Assembly: GCA_964485515.1 (NCBI GenBank)
Contig: CAZALT010000008.1
Location: forward strand, 1-40,578
Source of the DNA: CAZALT01 sp964485515
GTDB taxonomy: Bacteria; Actinomycetota; Acidimicrobiia; Acidimicrobiales; Acidimicrobilacustridaceae
Direction: 5' to 3'
DNA length: 40,578 bases
Shown here: piece after piece, positions 37,803 through 40,578 of the stretch
Position numbering within the stretch: position 1 is the first letter of the stretch
Layout of the letters: every line of letters begins with the position of its first letter
Translations under genes and position numbers: made by a program
The notes under the pieces: model-generated
The model's input: only the letters and a program-made list of their open reading frames with translations
Told to the model about the DNA's origin: nothing
Databases searched by the model: none

Positions 37803-38655
37803 AGGCGTAGATGATGGCCCAGGCGGCCCCGGAGATCAGGAGCGGGCGGTCGGTGAGGACGAGCTGCTCCGGTTCGGCGCCCTCGCCCTGGTCGATGAGG
37901 AGCGCGTAGCGCAGGATGGCGACGCCGAACGGCACGATCGACAGCTGGAACCACTGGCCGGCCTCGGGCCAGGTGTCGGCCGAGGTGAACGCCCAGAGGC
38001 AGTACCCCACGAGGACGACGCCGGTGAACACGGCCCGCAGGTACATCAAGAACGCGGGGGAGTACAGGCCGAGCGTGGGGCGAAGCGTCGCGGCGTCGTC
38101 ACCCAGTTGCGCCCGCTCGCCCTCGCGCTTGCCGGTGACCATGAGCAGGGCACCGAACGACGTGACGATGAAGAACCACTCCGAGATCGGCACGCCCGTG
38201 GCGGCGGCGCCGGCGATGGCTCGCAGCACGAACCCACCGGCGACGGCGACGATGTCGAGGATCGCCTGGTGCTTGAGCCAGTAGCTGTAGGTCGTGGTGA
38301 GCGCGAGATAGGCCAGGATCGTGATGCCGAGGTTGCGGGAGGTGGCGAAGGCGATGGCGACACCGACGACGACGAACACGACGGCGAGCACGTAGGCGGC
38401 CGGGACGGAGAGCTCGCCCGCCGCGATCGGCCGCTTGCACTTGGTGGGGTGCAAGCGATCGGACTCGACGTCGAGCGCGTCGTTGATGAGATAGGTGCCG
38501 CTTGCCGCGAGGCAGAACGCGACGAAGGCGAGCACGGTCTTGACGAGCATGTCGCGGTCGTCGATGACGCCCGCGGCGAGCGGCGCGGCGAACACGAGCG
38601 CGTTCTTCATCCACTGCTTCGGGCGCATGGCCCGGACGACGGCTCCCACGATCAT
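37783..38655 (-). CDS. ubiA: UbiA-family decaprenyl-phosphate phosphoribosyltransferase (Rv3806c-like)
   Basis: The 290-residue membrane prenyltransferase has about nine segments. NDALDVESDRLHPTKCKRPI near residue 60 is the first Asp-rich motif and closely matches M. tuberculosis Rv3806c, which moves 5-phosphoribose from PRPP to decaprenyl phosphate. The second loop is DIVAVAGGFVLRAIAGA, followed by GVPISEWF. It lies between dprE2 (17 nt upstream) and dprE1 (overlap), which fits the pathway order. The start is ATG 38655; an in-frame upstream extension to 38766 runs through the end of dprE2. The gene symbol follows mycobacterial usage. Confidence 0.92.
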   Translation of the reverse strand: MIVGAVVRAMRPKQWMKNALVFAAPLAAGVIDDRDMLVKTVLAFVAFCLAASGTYLINDALDVESDRLHPTKCKRPIAAGELSVPAAYVLAVVFVVVGVAIAFATSRNLGITILAYLALTTTYSYWLKHQAILDIVAVAGGFVLRAIAGAAATGVPISEWFFIVTSFGALLMVTGKREGERAQLGDDAATLRPTLGLYSPAFLMYLRAVFTGVVLVGYCLWAFTSADTWPEAGQWFQLSIVPFGVAILRYALLIDQGEGAEPEQLVLTDRPLLISGAAWAIIYAYAVYVS

Positions 38656-38671
38656 CGGATGGGGGCCGCCA

Positions 38672-39451
38672 TCAGCGGGCGGAGACGATGCGCCAGATCG
38701 GACGGGGGAGGTGGCGCATGATCGCGAACAGCCAACGCAGGAGGCCGGGCACCCACACGATCTCACGGCGGTTCTCGAGACCGCGCTCGATCGCTTCGGC
38801 GACGGCCTCGGGGGTGGTCGCGAACGGCTGCGCCGGCATGCCTGCGGTCATGCGACCCTTGACGAACCCGGGGCGCACCACCATGACCGACGCGCCGGTG
38901 CCGACCAGGGCATCGCCGAGGCCTTGGGCGAACGCGTCGAGGCCGGCTTTGGTCGAGCCGTAGACGAAGTTCGACTTGCGGGCCCGCTCCGCGGCGACCG
39001 AGGAGATGATGACGAGCGTGCCGTGGCCCTGGGCTCGGAACCGGCTCGCGACCGCGAGCGACGAGGACACGGCGCCGCCGAAGTTGACCTGCACCGCCCG
39101 GGCAGCAGCTTCGGGGTGGGCGTCGAAGTCGGCCTGGTCGCCGAGCACACCGAAGGCGGACAGCACCAGGTCGATGTCGCCAAACCGCTCGAAGATCTCG
39201 TCGATGGTCTTGCTGTGCGAGCCGGTGTCAGCCGCGTCGAAGGCGACGACCTCGACCTCGTCGGCGCCGAGGTCGCGCAGGTCCTGGGCGTCGCGCTCGG
39301 ACCGGCTGGGCTCGCGCACGGCGAGGACGACCTTGCGGCATCGGTTGCCGATCAGGCGGCGGGTCGTGGCGAGGGCGATCTCGGAGGCCCCGCCCAGGAC
39401 AAGGACCGACTGGACCCCGCCGAGTGCGTCACGCATGCGTGTGCTTTCCAT
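38672..39451 (-). CDS. dprE2: Decaprenylphosphoryl-2-keto-beta-D-erythro-pentose reductase (DprE2-like)
   Basis: The 259-residue short-chain dehydrogenase reduces the keto intermediate from DprE1 to polyprenyl-phospho-arabinose with NADH. It has the cofactor loop GGASEIALA near residue 20, the catalytic segment ISSVAAERARKSNFVYGSTK with TyrxxxLys, and the C-terminal membrane-associated WVPGLLRWLFAIMRHLPRPI, like M. tuberculosis Rv3791. It is the first gene of the dprE2-ubiA-dprE1 unit. A second start (Met6) is possible. TAGTCT (39479-39484, minus) gives a likely leader of about 20 nt. Confidence 0.93.
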   Translation of the reverse strand: MESTRMRDALGGVQSVLVLGGASEIALATTRRLIGNRCRKVVLAVREPSRSERDAQDLRDLGADEVEVVAFDAADTGSHSKTIDEIFERFGDIDLVLSAFGVLGDQADFDAHPEAAARAVQVNFGGAVSSSLAVASRFRAQGHGTLVIISSVAAERARKSNFVYGSTKAGLDAFAQGLGDALVGTGASVMVVRPGFVKGRMTAGMPAQPFATTPEAVAEAIERGLENRREIVWVPGLLRWLFAIMRHLPRPIWRIVSAR

Positions 39452-39478
39452 CTGCTGGACGATTGAAGTGGTCGGGCG

Positions 39479-39484
39479 AGACTA
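39479..39484 (-). promoter_or_regulatory. -10 element (TAGTCT) for the dprE2-ubiA-dprE1 operon
   Basis: TAGTCT on the minus strand ends 27 nt before the dprE2 ATG, divergent from the uvrB promoter. Confidence 0.5.
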
Positions 39485-39562
39485 GCGGCCACCAGCGGGT
39501 GAACGGGTAGCTGGCGATGGTCTGGTAGCTCCGACGCGGGACCACCTGTCGTAGTCGATCGG

Positions 39563-39568
39563 TAGGCT
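39563..39568 (+). promoter_or_regulatory. -10 element (TAGGCT) for leaderless uvrB
   Basis: TAGGCT ends seven bases before the GTG at 39576, with no ribosome site between. No LexA-type box was recognised nearby. Confidence 0.55.
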
Positions 39569-39575
39569 CGCTGGC

Positions 39576-40578
<1,003 letters not shown>

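Overview
The window is a high-GC, gene-dense stretch of an actinobacterial chromosome. The order pdtaR - polA - rpsA - coaE - uvrB, with trpBA in the same window, resembles the Mycobacterium tuberculosis order Rv1613 (trpA) / Rv1626 (pdtaR) - Rv1629 (polA) - Rv1630 (rpsA) - Rv1631 (coaE) - Rv1633 (uvrB). An SLH-domain surface protein, a complete FAS-II cluster and the lack of other mycolate-type genes argue against Mycobacteriales. An Acidimicrobiia-like lineage is my best guess, and it is inference. No phage, transposase or CRISPR was seen, so this looks like core chromosome with lineage-specific blocks.

Layout. 1-4040: 3' end of trpB, trpA, a zinc-ribbon protein and an AtuA-family protein. 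4260-6400: group II truncated haemoglobin, HU, Bcp peroxiredoxin and a FabZ-type dehydratase. 6415-12376 (minus strand): a GT87-type membrane glycosyltransferase, then the operon fabD-fabH-fabG-acpP-fabF. 12600-17780: a tRNA-Leu(CAA), two small proteins and a 1382-residue secreted protein with Fn3-like repeats and three SLH domains. 17900-23950: ANTAR regulator (pdtaR), polA, a 51-residue membrane protein, a methyltransferase and rpsA. 24316-33000: a Tad/Flp pilus locus (cpaB, tadZ/cpaE, tadA, a vWA-TadB fusion, tadC) with two Flp pilins on the opposite strand. 33023-35684: a NarL-type regulator and its histidine kinase. 35759-36352: coaE. 36375-39451: dprE1, a UbiA-type phosphoribosyltransferase and dprE2, which together would make polyprenyl-phospho-arabinose. 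39576-end: 5' part of uvrB.

How the parts fit. The fab operon supplies acyl chains. The dprE2-ubiA-dprE1 operon supplies a lipid-linked arabinose donor, and the GT87 protein belongs to a family that contains enzymes using such donors, so an arabinosylated envelope polymer is plausible. The Tad locus and the SLH protein build surface structures, and the adjacent two-component system is a candidate regulator of the pilins.

Points that stand out: seven genes have an actinobacterial -10 element (TANNNT) exactly 6 or 7 nt before the start codon, the signature of leaderless mRNAs; short tandem repeats of unrelated sequence, mostly 15-18 bp, recur at gene borders; FabD carries an unusual C-terminal biotinyl/lipoyl-like domain without an acceptor lysine; TadB carries an extracytoplasmic vWA-like domain with a broken metal site; and DprE1 has Ala where M. 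tuberculosis has the benzothiazinone-target Cys387.
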